The notes beneath the pieces were generated by a model. It was not told the DNA's origin and ran no database searches. It worked only from the letters and a program-made list of their open reading frames with translations. The translations under genes were made by a program, and so were the position numbers. A stretch of DNA of 64,000 bases, from the NCBI RefSeq assembly GCF_023111095.1, contig NZ_JALGYW010000004.1, positions 1 through 64,000 on the forward strand. Direction: 5' to 3'. Shown piece after piece: positions 44,106-53,267 of this stretch. Each line of letters begins with the position of its first letter. The stretch's first letter is position 1. The stretch comes from Maribellus sp. YY47 (GTDB taxonomy: Bacteria; Bacteroidota; Bacteroidia; Bacteroidales; Prolixibacteraceae).

Positions 44106-44714
44106 ATGAAGAAGTTAATGGTTTTTGTGATGGTATTGGTAGTGTTTTCGAGCTATGCCGGAAACAATCCCGGAAAACTTTCGATTGGAGATAAAGCTGT
44201 TCTGACCGATGTAAAAATGACGGATGTTTCGGGAGCAAAAGTTTCGTTGAGCGACGTGAAAAAGGAGAATGGACTGTTGGTTTTGTTTTCGTGCAATACT
44301 TGCCCTTTTGTGATGAAGTGGGAGGGAAGGTACAACGATATCAAAGCCTGGGCCGATAAAAACAAAGTTGGAATGATCGTTTTGAATTCAAACCATCAGA
44401 AACGGGATGGAGAAGATTCGATGAAAGCCATGAAAGAGAAGGCCGAAAAGCAAGGCTACCAATTTTACTATGTAGTGGATGATGATTCGCAGGTTGCGAA
44501 TGCTTTTGGCGGCCAAACAACACCTCATGCCTTCCTGTTCGACGGAGACTTTGAACTCGCCTATAAAGGTGCCATCGATGATAACTACGACAGTGCCGAT
44601 GATGTGAAACAGGCTTATGTGAAAGATGCAATGTCCAGTTTGTCGAGTGGAAAGGAGATTGCTGTAAGTGAAACCAAGCCTGTTGGCTGCGGAATTAAAC
44701 GAAAACTGGATTAA
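44106..44714 (+). CDS. Secreted thioredoxin-like (redoxin) protein with CNTCPF motif
   Basis: A 202-residue protein from ATG 44106, with a signal peptide (VMVLVVFSSYAG). The thioredoxin fold begins near residue 30. The active-site region VLFSCNTCPFVMKWEGRY holds a CxxC-like pair (CNTC), and the cis-proline region is TTPHAFLF. Similar AhpC/TSA-like redoxins with CNTCP are common in Bacteroidota and Cyanobacteria; their partner is unknown. The C-terminus ends KPVGCGIKRKLD with one more conserved cysteine. The longer open frame upstream gives no signal peptide, so the ATG at 44106 is chosen. Confidence 0.87.
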   Translation: MKKLMVFVMVLVVFSSYAGNNPGKLSIGDKAVLTDVKMTDVSGAKVSLSDVKKENGLLVLFSCNTCPFVMKWEGRYNDIKAWADKNKVGMIVLNSNHQKRDGEDSMKAMKEKAEKQGYQFYYVVDDDSQVANAFGGQTTPHAFLFDGDFELAYKGAIDDNYDSADDVKQAYVKDAMSSLSSGKEIAVSETKPVGCGIKRKLD

Positions 44715-44769
44715 TACCGATTATCATTTGATAATCTTTGATATAAGTGGATTGAAAAGGAAATGGAGG

Positions 44770-44805
44770 AAAGCTCTCAATTACGGTTGGGGGCTTTTAT
44801 TTTTC
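44770..44805 (+). terminator. Terminator after the redoxin gene
   Basis: An 11-bp stem (44770-44780 with 44787-44797, two G-T pairs), loop TTACGG, followed by TATTTTTC. It lies just before the convergent rsmD stop. Confidence 0.78.
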
Positions 44806-45330
44806 AAAAAAGCTAAAATGAACTTTACCGTAATGCCTCATTTCCTTGAAACTGGGGTGAGTGCTAAAGTCGTATTCCTTCGGATGCTCTAGGATAAAAA
44901 CACCCTCGGGAGTCAGAAGATCGGTCGAAAGCACTGCTTCCGGAACCGCTTCAAAATTCGGTAAATCATATGGCGGATCTGCAAAAATGATGTTGAAGGA
45001 GTCGCGCGATTTCTGCAGAAACTTAAAAACATCGGCCTTAAAAACTCGGGCATTTTCAATGTTTAAAGCTTCCAGAACTTCCAGGATAAACTTGTAATGG
45101 TTGAAATTGCTTTCCACCAGCGTAACCTGCCGGCTGCCACGGCTAACAAATTCATAACCCATACTTCCCGTTCCGGAAAAGAGGTCCAGTACTTTTTTGG
45201 TTGAAAATTCGTAACGGTTTTCAAGAATATTGAACAAGCCTTCCTTGGCCACATCGGTGGTCGGACGTGCTTTAAACTTCTTTCCCGGATGAAACATCCT
45301 TCCTTTATATTTTCCTCCAACTATTCTCAT
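44797..45330 (-). CDS. rsmD: 16S rRNA (guanine966-N2)-methyltransferase RsmD
   Basis: SAM-dependent methyltransferase of the small ribosomal subunit, 177 residues. It begins MRIVGGKYKGRMF and has the RsmD segment RPTTDVAKEGLFNIL. The SAM motif is VLDLFSGTGSMGYEFVSRG, and the catalytic motif is FADPPYDLP. The last codons overlap the T tract of the terminator for the opposing redoxin gene. It follows the DUF3822 gene by 4 bases, an association common in Bacteroidota. Confidence 0.95.
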   Translation of the reverse strand: MRIVGGKYKGRMFHPGKKFKARPTTDVAKEGLFNILENRYEFSTKKVLDLFSGTGSMGYEFVSRGSRQVTLVESNFNHYKFILEVLEALNIENARVFKADVFKFLQKSRDSFNIIFADPPYDLPNFEAVPEAVLSTDLLTPEGVFILEHPKEYDFSTHPSFKEMRHYGKVHFSFFEK

Positions 45331-45334
45331 CTCA

Positions 45335-46141
45335 TTAAAATAAGCACGGGTATTCTGATAGTGTTTTTTGATCGACTCCGGTATTATGCCTTACGTACGG
45401 GACAAAGTAATCTACTGAGCGGAAATATTTTTCGAGCATTTGCCACGAATCGTTCATGTATGTCGATTTTCCTGCAATGCACAGGGGAGTGTTGCTCAAG
45501 GGAACCTGAAATTGTTTTAATGCGGTTAGCGCATAATAAACAACATCGTTGGCATGTTTTATACTGAATGCGTTGCACAGCATGAGCTCTTGCTCGTTGA
45601 AATACACAATGTACAGGTCTTTTTCATCGAAGAATATACGAACCTGTTTGCCGTCTTCCTCTGATTCTTCTTTTTGAATCAGTTTTTCCACTCCATGTTT
45701 TAACTGAAAAACTTCAAATTTCTCATTCAGCATCTTTTTCAGCTCCTGCGACACCAAGAAAAGAAGATTTGCATTCAACTGCTTTATTTTCGAAATGGAA
45801 TAATCTTCCGTTTGAGTTGAAAACAGTAATCGGATAGTATCCGAGTAGATTTGCTCGTCGTCTAGGTTGGCAGGGAGTAGCGTGAAATGATTGCTCAGTA
45901 CAATGATCTCCTGCGATTTGTATTTTTGCTGTAAAAGTTCTTCTTCCAGTATCCAGTCCTCCAACCTTCGGGTAAGAAGTTGTTCGTTACTGATTTTTAA
46001 TGCTGTATGTTTAAAAACCAGTAAGCTTCCGTTGTCGGGTTTGCGGATACAAAAAGAAAATCCATTCAGGCTAACCTGAATGGATAATTTGTATTCTGAT
46101 GATTCTTCTTTACGAAATGATTCGTCTAAATAGTCATACAT
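45335..46141 (-). CDS. DUF3822 family protein
   Basis: A 268-residue cytoplasmic protein of the DUF3822 family, recognised by its N-terminal segment (KLSIQVSLNGFSFCIRK) and the position beside rsmD. The fold is probably actin/hexokinase-like (two repeated halves with central strands such as RIFFDEKDLYIVYFNEQEL). No catalytic residues can be named. It is largely restricted to Bacteroidota. It lies between an unknown membrane protein gene (5 bases) and rsmD (4 bases). Confidence 0.85.
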   Translation of the reverse strand: MYDYLDESFRKEESSEYKLSIQVSLNGFSFCIRKPDNGSLLVFKHTALKISNEQLLTRRLEDWILEEELLQQKYKSQEIIVLSNHFTLLPANLDDEQIYSDTIRLLFSTQTEDYSISKIKQLNANLLFLVSQELKKMLNEKFEVFQLKHGVEKLIQKEESEEDGKQVRIFFDEKDLYIVYFNEQELMLCNAFSIKHANDVVYYALTALKQFQVPLSNTPLCIAGKSTYMNDSWQMLEKYFRSVDYFVPYVRHNTGVDQKTLSEYPCLF

Positions 46142-46146
46142 GTGAT

Positions 46147-46779
46147 TTATTCCCAGTTTCCTGCGTTGTTGTTAGCTTCTTCCAGTGAACCCACTTTTAA
46201 TCCGGGATATTTATCGTTGGTACGACGTTGGTCGTTAAGGTTGATTAGCAACTGCTCATCTAATCCGCGAAGAATAACATTGTTGTGTGCTTTAGCTTCG
46301 AAAACCGGAACCTTAATACCTGAACCTGTTGTAAGAATAGTTTGAGCTAAATGGAATTCAGTTGGTTCCCCGGGAACCGGAACATAACGAAGGCTGTTAG
46401 CGTCGTATTTTCCGCCAAAAAGTGCATCAATAACACTAACCTTCACTGTATCACGGATGATCAGTCCCATTTGGATAGCTTTCTTTTCCGTAATTTTCGC
46501 TTCGATCATGCTATCGGTTAATTCACCAATTGCTCTTACGTTGCGTACAGAATCATGAGCTACAAAATCAACCAGAGTGTCCCAACTTCCGGTGTATTGT
46601 CCATGGATATTTTTATAAGCATCCTGAGCTTTTCGGATGTCTTTAAGCTTTTGAATGGTTGCTTCATAACGAGCTTCTTTTGCCTTGTCAAATTGAATAG
46701 GGCGTTGAACGCTTTGATAAATTAAGTAAGTTATAACAACAGCACCAATGACCAGTAAGATCTGAATTACGGTTCTCAT
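46147..46779 (-). CDS. Unknown single-pass membrane protein, pilin-like topology
   Basis: A 210-residue protein that I do not recognise by name. One N-terminal transmembrane helix (IQILLVIGAVVITYLIYQSV, residues 5-24) is followed by a helix rich in Ala, Glu and Lys, then a mixed domain with YTGSWDTLVDFVAHD. The layout (hydrophobic helix, then KLKDIRKAQDAYKNIHGQY) recalls type II secretion or pilin-like subunits, but there is no prepilin cleavage motif. It is first in an operon with DUF3822 and rsmD, behind its own -7 box. Confidence 0.65.
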   Translation of the reverse strand: MRTVIQILLVIGAVVITYLIYQSVQRPIQFDKAKEARYEATIQKLKDIRKAQDAYKNIHGQYTGSWDTLVDFVAHDSVRNVRAIGELTDSMIEAKITEKKAIQMGLIIRDTVKVSVIDALFGGKYDANSLRYVPVPGEPTEFHLAQTILTTGSGIKVPVFEAKAHNNVILRGLDEQLLINLNDQRRTNDKYPGLKVGSLEEANNNAGNWE

Positions 46780-46815
46780 TTTTATTTTTTTATAGGTTCA
46801 TTTTTCGTTTGCCTG

Positions 46816-46823
46816 CAAATTTA
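46816..46823 (-). promoter_or_regulatory. -7 box TAAATTTG of the 210-residue protein-DUF3822-rsmD operon
   Basis: A full TAnnTTTG match on the minus strand, 37 bases before the ATG at 46779. No -33 element at the right distance was seen. The divergent helicase gene starts 49 bases away. Confidence 0.55.
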
Positions 46824-46871
46824 TAAAAAAAAATAGATTAGCTTCCTTTACAAAAAGTTATTTTAGCCGGC

Positions 46872-48290
46872 ATGATCAAAAATCACCTGATAAATCTTCT
46901 CACGTCAAAATTGCCCTTCGAACCCACCGGGAGTCAGCGTCTTCTTATCAATATATTAGCTGATTTTATTGCCTCGGATGAAACGGATGAACTAATGTTA
47001 ATTAAAGGCTATGCCGGTACCGGAAAGACAACCATGATGTACTCGCTGACACAGGTGCTGGATTCGCTCAAAATAAGATCGGTTTTAATGGCTCCCACGG
47101 GTAGGGCAGCTAAGGTTATGGCCGGCTACACCGGAAAACCTGCGTATACTATTCACAAGACCATTTACAGGCAAAAATCCTCTTCTGATGGTATGGCCGG
47201 ATTTGTTTTGAATAAAAACTTATTCAAAAATACTTATTTCATTGTAGATGAAGCATCGATGATCTCGAATGCTTTGGCCGAAAACTCTGTTTTTGGGAGT
47301 GGCAGGGTCTTAGACGATTTACTCGAATATGTTTATTCGGGCGTAAACTGCCGGTTGATTTTGGTGGGTGACACCGCACAGTTACCTCCGGTTGGTTTAA
47401 GCATCAGTCCGGCGCTGGAAGCCGCGGTGTTGGAAGATTATGGTTTCGGAGTACGCGAAATTGAACTCACCGATGTTGTTCGCCAGGCCGAAAACTCAGG
47501 TATTTTAAGCAATGCCACAGAAATACGAAGTATCATTGGCGACACTCCCGATTTTGAAGGATTTTTTCCGATACACATCGAAGGATTTGACGATGTTGTT
47601 AAAATATCGGGGGGTGAACTGATCGAAACACTGGCAACGTGTTACGATAAATATGGCTTGTTTGAAACAACAGTTGTTACGCGTTCCAATAAACGGGCGA
47701 ACCTATTTAATAAGGGAATTCGCGGATCGATCTTATACAAGGAAAACGAAATAGAGAAAGGGGATTTGCTCATGGTGGTTAAAAACAACTATTTCTGGGC
47801 AACTCCCGATTCCGGAATTGAATTTATTGCCAATGGCGACATTGCTGAAATTATTACCATTAATGGTTATGAAGAGTTGCATGGTTTTCGCTTTGCCGAT
47901 GTGAGTCTTCGGTTTGTGGATTACGAAAATGTTGAAATAGACTGTAAGATATTTTTGGATGCACTGGCATTGGAAACCGCCTCTCTTTCAGCCGAACAAA
48001 ACAGAAGTTTATTTGAGTCGGTTTCGGAAGACTACCAGGAGGTGCGAAACAAACGCGAGCGATGGAAGAAAATCAAGGAGGACCCGTATTTTAATGCCCT
48101 TCAGGTGAAATATGCTTATGCCTTAACCTGTCATAAAGCGCAGGGGGGGCAGTGGAAAGCGGTTTTTGTGGATCATGGCTACCTGGTGGAAGACATGCTT
48201 GATACTGAATACTATCGTTGGTTGTACACTGCTTTTACACGCCCTTCAGAAAAATTGTACCTGGTAAATTTCGATAAAGGGTTTTTTTGA
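46872..48290 (+). CDS. RecD/Pif1-like ATP-dependent DNA helicase
   Basis: A 472-residue superfamily 1B helicase. Motif I is IKGYAGTGKTTMMYSL (about residue 45), motif Ia APTGRAAKVM, motif II FIVDEASMIS, motif III LVGDTAQLPPVG. Motif VI is close to the C-terminus: YALTCHKAQGGQWKAVFVD and LYTAFTRPSEKLYLV (parts). It lacks the N-terminal domain of RecD2 and is a compact form common in Bacteroidota. A role in DNA repair or recombination is likely. It ends 10 bases from the convergent RNase Z gene. Confidence 0.9.
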   Translation: MIKNHLINLLTSKLPFEPTGSQRLLINILADFIASDETDELMLIKGYAGTGKTTMMYSLTQVLDSLKIRSVLMAPTGRAAKVMAGYTGKPAYTIHKTIYRQKSSSDGMAGFVLNKNLFKNTYFIVDEASMISNALAENSVFGSGRVLDDLLEYVYSGVNCRLILVGDTAQLPPVGLSISPALEAAVLEDYGFGVREIELTDVVRQAENSGILSNATEIRSIIGDTPDFEGFFPIHIEGFDDVVKISGGELIETLATCYDKYGLFETTVVTRSNKRANLFNKGIRGSILYKENEIEKGDLLMVVKNNYFWATPDSGIEFIANGDIAEIITINGYEELHGFRFADVSLRFVDYENVEIDCKIFLDALALETASLSAEQNRSLFESVSEDYQEVRNKRERWKKIKEDPYFNALQVKYAYALTCHKAQGGQWKAVFVDHGYLVEDMLDTEYYRWLYTAFTRPSEKLYLVNFDKGFF

Positions 48291-48300
48291 AGATTAGGGT

Positions 48301-49212
48301 TTAAATCAGGTATTTGTTTCCTTCTTGTGCAGCCTCGGTATTGGGAAACACTTCGCGAGTTTCCTGTACAAAACGCGAAACATCCTTATAACGGGCAGAG
48401 TAATGCCCAATCAAAAGTTTGCCGGCATTCGAAAGTTTGGCCATTTCACCGGCCTCTTTTGTGGTGGAGTGAAGTGTTTTGTTAGCCAGTTCCCGGAGTT
48501 CTTCCAGAAAAGTCGCTTCGTGATACAGCAAATCAACCCCATTTATTATTTCAGCAATTGGTGGAAAGTAAGCCGTGTCGGTGCAAAAGGCGTAGGATGT
48601 TGGTTTTGGTGCCGGAATCGTAAGATCGGTGTTGGAAATAACCTGTCCGGTTGAAGTGGTGAAATCAGCTCCTGCTTTAATCTCCTTGATGGAAGCAATG
48701 GGGATGTTGTATGCCTGGATCATTTCCTTGCGGATATTCGCCGGTTTTTGTTTTTCCCTGAACAGGAACCCACAGGTGGGCAGACTGTGTTTCACCGGGA
48801 AAGACAATACTTCTACTTTTTTCGATTCAAAAATCAACTGAGGCTTTTTGAAATTCAGGGGATGAAATACCGGTCTGACCGTCATGTCTCCCCGGATGAA
48901 ATCGAGCTGGGGCTGAATCAGGTCTTTTAATGAAGAATGGGCGTAAATGTGCAAGTCGTTTTTGATCCCCATCAGGTTCATGGTGGAGATTAAACCGATC
49001 AACCCGTAATAGTGATCGCCGTGAAGGTGTGAGATGAAAATATGCCTGATCTTGCTGAAACTGATCTTGTTGCGCCTCAGCTGAATTTGCGTACCTTCTC
49101 CACAATCGATCAAAAAACAAAACCCAGGTACTTCAAGTACCTGGGCTGTTGGATATCTGTTCGAAGTTGGTAATGCTGAATTACTTCCCAATATGGTCAG
49201 TTCGAAAGACAT
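48301..49212 (-). CDS. rnz: Ribonuclease Z (tRNA 3' processing endonuclease)
   Basis: Metallo-beta-lactamase-fold nuclease that trims tRNA 3' ends. From ATG 49212 it has 303 residues, the normal bacterial length. It begins FELTILGSNSALPT. The zinc motif is HIFISHLHGDHYYGL. Further ligands lie in FPVKHSLPTCGFLF, FCTDTAYFP and LLYHEATFLEE. An upstream ATG at 49263 in frame would overlap the STAS gene and is less likely. It starts 8 bases after the STAS stop. Confidence 0.93.
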   Translation of the reverse strand: MSFELTILGSNSALPTSNRYPTAQVLEVPGFCFLIDCGEGTQIQLRRNKISFSKIRHIFISHLHGDHYYGLIGLISTMNLMGIKNDLHIYAHSSLKDLIQPQLDFIRGDMTVRPVFHPLNFKKPQLIFESKKVEVLSFPVKHSLPTCGFLFREKQKPANIRKEMIQAYNIPIASIKEIKAGADFTTSTGQVISNTDLTIPAPKPTSYAFCTDTAYFPPIAEIINGVDLLYHEATFLEELRELANKTLHSTTKEAGEMAKLSNAGKLLIGHYSARYKDVSRFVQETREVFPNTEAAQEGNKYLI

Positions 49213-49219
49213 TTTTGTT

Positions 49220-49573
49220 CTACAGGTTATCTTTCTTTTCCAGTAAACTTTCGGCTTCTTCAACAGTATCTGTAATTAACAGTACTGTGTGCAGCATCGA
49301 AATTTTAACCAGGTTTTCCACATCAGGTTGAAGGCCACAAAGGATAAATGTTCCGATGGCATCTTCACATAGCCTGTTGGCAACCAAAACTGCTCTCAAA
49401 CCTGAAGAATCGCAATAAGTAACGTTACTTAAGTCGAGAACGATGTTTTTCTCACCTTCATTATTTACAAGAACCAATTCCGATTTTAGGTCGGGTGCAT
49501 TGTTGGTATCTAATCTGTCGGCGTTTACTTTTACCAAAGTATACGATCCGCATTTCTGAATGTCGAACGTCAT
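49220..49573 (-). CDS. STAS domain protein (anti-sigma factor antagonist-like)
   Basis: A 117-residue single STAS domain. The phosphorylatable serine region reads LDLSNVTYCDSSGLRAVLVA, as in SpoIIAA/RsbV. No partner kinase or phosphatase is nearby. In Bacteroidota the gene commonly lies next to rnz. It follows rpsA by 40 bases and precedes rnz by 7. The role is unknown; partner-switching control is an analogy. Confidence 0.9.
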   Translation of the reverse strand: MTFDIQKCGSYTLVKVNADRLDTNNAPDLKSELVLVNNEGEKNIVLDLSNVTYCDSSGLRAVLVANRLCEDAIGTFILCGLQPDVENLVKISMLHTVLLITDTVEEAESLLEKKDNL

Positions 49574-49613
49574 GGTTTCAATTTACGAAATTCAGGTTGA
49601 TATTACCAACTGC

Positions 49614-51521
49614 TTATTTGTCTTTTTTCTCTTCTTGCTCCATTTGAGTTTTCAAAGCAGCCAATTCGCTGATGTCGCCAAGAGTCGTTTTCTCGATGTT
49701 ATCGCTTACCGATTTCATCGTCCGTTTGTTCGAACGTGTTTGAGTTTTACGAGTCTCAGTTTCTTCAGCACGTTTTACGTCTTCGGAAATTCTAGAGTGA
49801 GAAACAATGATACGTTTTGCCGACTTGTTGAATTCGATTACTTTGAAATCCAGTTTTTCATCCTGTTTTACAGAAGAACCGTCTTCTTTTACCAGGTGAC
49901 GTGGAGTAGCAAAACCTTCAACACCGTAAGGAAGGGCAATTACAGCGCCTTTGTCCATCAACTCAACCACAGTTCCTTCGTGGATTGAATCAGGTGTAAA
50001 GATGGTTTCGAATACATCCCATGGATTTTCTTCCAGTTGTTTGTGGCCAAGGCTCAAACGACGGTTTTCTTTATCGATATCAAGAACTACAACTTCAATT
50101 GCATCACCGATTCCGGTAAATTCTGAAGGGTGTTTGATCTTTTTGGTCCAGCTCAGGTCTGAGATGTGGATCAAGCCGTCAACACCTTCAGTGATTTCAA
50201 CGAATACACCAAAGTTAGTGAAGTTGCGAACGGTTGCAGAATGTTTGGTTCCAACACCGTATTCAGTATCGATGTTTGACCATGGATCTTCTTTGAGTTG
50301 TTTGATACCCAGTGACATTTTGCGTTCTTCACGGTCAAGTGTCAGGATAGCAGCTTCAACTTCGTCGCCAACGCTTAAGAAGTCTTGTGCACTGCGCAGG
50401 TGCTGGCTCCAGCTCATTTCTGAAACGTGGATCAGACCTTCAACTCCGGGAGCAATTTCAACAAATGCACCGTAGTCGGCAATAACAACAACTTTACCTT
50501 TTACTTTGTCGCCAACTTTCAATTCTGCATCCAGGTTATCCCATGGGTGAGGAGTAAGTTGTTTCAAGCCAAGAGCGATACGTTTTTTGTCGTCATCGAA
50601 ATCAAGAATAACTACATTCAGTTTCTGATCCAGCTCAACGATTTCGCTCGGATGGTTAATACGTCCCCAAGAAAGGTCAGTAATGTGGATTAATCCGTCA
50701 ACACCGCCAAGGTCCATAAATACTCCGTAAGAAGTAACGTTTTTAACGATTCCTTCCAGTACCTGGCCTTTTTCAAGTTTAGCGATAATTTCTTTCTTCT
50801 GTTGTTCCAGTTCAGCTTCGATAAGCGCTTTGTGAGAAACAACAACGTTACGGTATTCGTGGTTAATTTTAACAACTTTGAATTCCATTGTTTTACCCAC
50901 AAAAATATCGTAGTCGCGGATCGGTTTAACATCAATTTGTGATCCGGGCAAGAAGGCTTCGATTCCGAATACATCTACGATCATACCACCTTTTGTACGG
51001 CATTTGATGTAACCTTTGATGATTTCGTCTTTTTCCAAAGCTTCGTTAACACGTTCCCAAGAGCGGGTAGCACGGGCTTTTTTGTGCGACAGGATCATCT
51101 GTCCTTTTTTGTCTTCCAGACTTTCGATGTAAACGTCTACCAAGTCGCCTATTTTCAGTTCCGGATTGTAACGGAATTCGTTCAAGCTAACGATACCGTC
51201 TGATTTGTAACCGATGTCAACAACAACTTCACGTTTGTTCAACGAAATTACTGTTCCTTCCAACACTTCTTTTTCTGAAACGGTGTTCAGCGTGTCGTTG
51301 TAAAGGTTTTCCAGGTCGCCTCTTTCTTTTTCAGAATAAGCATCTCTGCCAACTTCCAGGCTTGCCCAGTCAAATTCTTCAGTTTTGTTTTCTGTTTTGG
51401 CAGGTTTTGCCTTTGCTGCTGCTGCAACAACTTCTTCTTTCACGGCTTCTGCTGCCGCTTCTTCCTGAACAGGAGCATTTTTTACTTCCTCTTCAAGATT
51501 TACTTTTTTTTCTTCTGTCAT
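49614..51521 (-). CDS. rpsA: 30S ribosomal protein S1
   Basis: RNA-binding ribosomal protein, 635 residues. Six S1 domains can be counted, starting at about residues 83, 165, 250, 335, 423 and 508; domains 3 to 5 carry the typical GLIH(I/V)(T/S)(D/E)(L/M)SW. The first ~60 residues are an Ala/Glu/Lys-rich extension (EEEVKNAPVQEEAAAEAVKE) typical of Bacteroidota, and the C-terminus is also charged. In this phylum, where Shine-Dalgarno sequences are rare, S1 is thought to matter for initiation on A-rich leaders. Confidence 0.97.
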   Translation of the reverse strand: MTEEKKVNLEEEVKNAPVQEEAAAEAVKEEVVAAAAKAKPAKTENKTEEFDWASLEVGRDAYSEKERGDLENLYNDTLNTVSEKEVLEGTVISLNKREVVVDIGYKSDGIVSLNEFRYNPELKIGDLVDVYIESLEDKKGQMILSHKKARATRSWERVNEALEKDEIIKGYIKCRTKGGMIVDVFGIEAFLPGSQIDVKPIRDYDIFVGKTMEFKVVKINHEYRNVVVSHKALIEAELEQQKKEIIAKLEKGQVLEGIVKNVTSYGVFMDLGGVDGLIHITDLSWGRINHPSEIVELDQKLNVVILDFDDDKKRIALGLKQLTPHPWDNLDAELKVGDKVKGKVVVIADYGAFVEIAPGVEGLIHVSEMSWSQHLRSAQDFLSVGDEVEAAILTLDREERKMSLGIKQLKEDPWSNIDTEYGVGTKHSATVRNFTNFGVFVEITEGVDGLIHISDLSWTKKIKHPSEFTGIGDAIEVVVLDIDKENRRLSLGHKQLEENPWDVFETIFTPDSIHEGTVVELMDKGAVIALPYGVEGFATPRHLVKEDGSSVKQDEKLDFKVIEFNKSAKRIIVSHSRISEDVKRAEETETRKTQTRSNKRTMKSVSDNIEKTTLGDISELAALKTQMEQEEKKDK

Positions 51522-51574
51522 GTAATTCTAAATAAATTAATGAGTTAGACATTATATTGATTGAAAATCGCGCG

Positions 51575-51605
51575 CAAAATTAAAACTTAATTCAATCCGC
51601 GCAAA
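51575..51605 (-). promoter_or_regulatory. Promoter of rpsA
   Basis: On the minus strand TTTG (51605-51602), a 19-base spacer and TAATTTTG (51582-51575) give a complete Bacteroidota promoter. Transcription should start near 51569, leaving a leader of about 48 bases. It is the best promoter in the window. Confidence 0.8.
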
Positions 51606-51826
51606 GTATTTTCGCTATTTTATTGGTATTGAGCGAAAAAATACCTTTCAGTTTACAGATTAAATACAAGAATCGATACTTTAAAAAACTTAATAATGCC
51701 AAATGGCTCAAAAGTGGTACATTTGCTCGCATAATTACATAACGGTTCAGGCTCTTATGAGTTTCAAAACACCGGGAAAACTTTAATGCACAGTATTTAA
51801 CTTTTGAACAAAACAAGTTGTATTAT

Positions 51827-52708
51827 ATGAAAGGAATTATTCTTGCCGGAGGCTCCGGAACGCGTTTGTATCCGATTACCCGTTCCATTTCAAAACAAAT
51901 AATACCAGTATACGATAAACCGATGATTTATTATCCTTTATCGGTGTTGATGTTGGCCGGAATTCGCGAAATTCTGATTATTTCAACTCCAACAGATATT
52001 GGTTTATATAAGAATCTTTTTGGCGATGGTTCGCAACTGGGATTAAAATTATCCTATGTAATACAACCATCGCCCGATGGATTGGCACAGGCTTTTATTT
52101 TGGGTGAAGAGTTTATTGGCGACGATAATGTTTGTATGATTCTTGGCGACAATATTTTTTACGGGTACAATTTCAGCGGAATTCTTGAACAGGCTGCCGG
52201 CTTGAACGATGGTGCCATTGTTTTCGGATATTATGTGAACGACCCGGAACGCTACGGAGTGGTTGAATTTGACGAAACCGCGAAAGTGATCAGCATTGAA
52301 GAAAAACCGGAAAAGCCCAAATCGAATTATGCGGTTACCGGTTTGTATTTTTATTCGAACGACGTGGTCGGAAAAGCCAAAAGTTTAAAGCCCTCGAAAA
52401 GAGGAGAACTCGAAATTACCGATTTAAACCGGCTTTATCTCCAGGAAGACCGGCTGAATGTAAAACTTCTTGGCCGCGGATTTGCCTGGCTCGATACCGG
52501 AACACACGACAGTTTGCTGCAGGCGTCGAATTTTATTGCGACCATTGAACAGCGGCAGGGTTTAAAGGTATCGTGTATCGAGGAAATCGCCTTTAAAAAA
52601 GGATTTATCGATAAAGATCAATTATTGGAATTGGCAAGACCTTTAAGTAAAAATCAATACGGACAGTATCTTTTGAGCCTGGCCGAAAAACAAATTATTT
52701 CTTTTTAA
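51827..52708 (+). CDS. rfbA: Glucose-1-phosphate thymidylyltransferase
   Basis: First enzyme of dTDP-L-rhamnose synthesis, making dTDP-glucose from glucose 1-phosphate and dTTP. It has 293 residues from ATG 51827. The nucleotide-binding signature is [15 protein letters not shown], with [19 protein letters not shown] following (part). Motifs ILGDNIFYG and ENAVTG-like [10 protein letters not shown] are present. It leads a tight rfbA-rfbC-rfbD operon. An upstream in-frame TTG (51818) is rejected in favour of the conserved MKGIILAGG start. Confidence 0.97.
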   Translation: MKGIILAGGSGTRLYPITRSISKQIIPVYDKPMIYYPLSVLMLAGIREILIISTPTDIGLYKNLFGDGSQLGLKLSYVIQPSPDGLAQAFILGEEFIGDDNVCMILGDNIFYGYNFSGILEQAAGLNDGAIVFGYYVNDPERYGVVEFDETAKVISIEEKPEKPKSNYAVTGLYFYSNDVVGKAKSLKPSKRGELEITDLNRLYLQEDRLNVKLLGRGFAWLDTGTHDSLLQASNFIATIEQRQGLKVSCIEEIAFKKGFIDKDQLLELARPLSKNQYGQYLLSLAEKQIISF

Positions 52709-52711
52709 TCA

Positions 52712-53266
52712 ATGAATGTAATGGAAACCGGATTGCCGGGTTTGCTGATTATTGAACCACAGGTGTTTGATGACAGCAGAGGTTATTTTTTTGAATCCTA
52801 CCAGGCAAACCGCTATGCGGAGGCCGGAATTGGAGCTTCTTTTATTCAGGATAATGAATCGAAATCGGGAAAAGGTGTTGTTCGGGGACTTCATTATCAG
52901 CTTGGCGAGTTTGCTCAGGCAAAACTGGTGCGGGTAATTCAGGGCGCCGTGTTTGATGTAGCGGTTGATTTGCGCGCAGGTTCTCCTACTTTCGGACAGT
53001 GGTTTGGCGTGGAACTAAACGCTGATAATAAAAAACAGTTATTTATTCCGCGCGGCTTTGCACATGGCTTTTCGGTTTTGAGCGAAACCGCTATTTTTAC
53101 CTATAAATGCGACAACGTATATAATAAAGATGCCGAAAGATCAATTCACCCGTTTGACCATCAGTTAAATATCGACTGGAAAGTGGATGAAAAACTGGCA
53201 GTTGTGTCGGAGAAAGACCGGGAGGCGCCTCAGTTTGTTGAAGCTCAAATGAATTTCAGATTTTAA
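52712..53266 (+). CDS. rfbC: dTDP-4-dehydrorhamnose 3,5-epimerase
   Basis: Cupin-fold enzyme of dTDP-rhamnose synthesis, 184 residues. Signatures are DSRGYFFESYQANRY, DNESKSGKGVVRGLHYQ (with the catalytic His of RGLHYQ), VFDVAVDLRAGSPTFGQW and the tyrosine-bearing IFTYKCDNVYNKDAE (parts). It begins 3 bases after rfbA and ends 1 base before rfbD. Confidence 0.97.
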   Translation: MNVMETGLPGLLIIEPQVFDDSRGYFFESYQANRYAEAGIGASFIQDNESKSGKGVVRGLHYQLGEFAQAKLVRVIQGAVFDVAVDLRAGSPTFGQWFGVELNADNKKQLFIPRGFAHGFSVLSETAIFTYKCDNVYNKDAERSIHPFDHQLNIDWKVDEKLAVVSEKDREAPQFVEAQMNFRF

Positions 53267-53267
53267 A

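Noticed and set aside
48142-48150. G7 run in the RecD-like helicase gene as a phase-variation tract
   Set aside because: Seven bases is too short to be notable, and the frame is intact.
51592-51816. A 74-codon minus-strand open frame upstream of rpsA
   Set aside because: It overlaps the complete rpsA promoter (TTTG-N19-TAATTTTG) and has no coding character.
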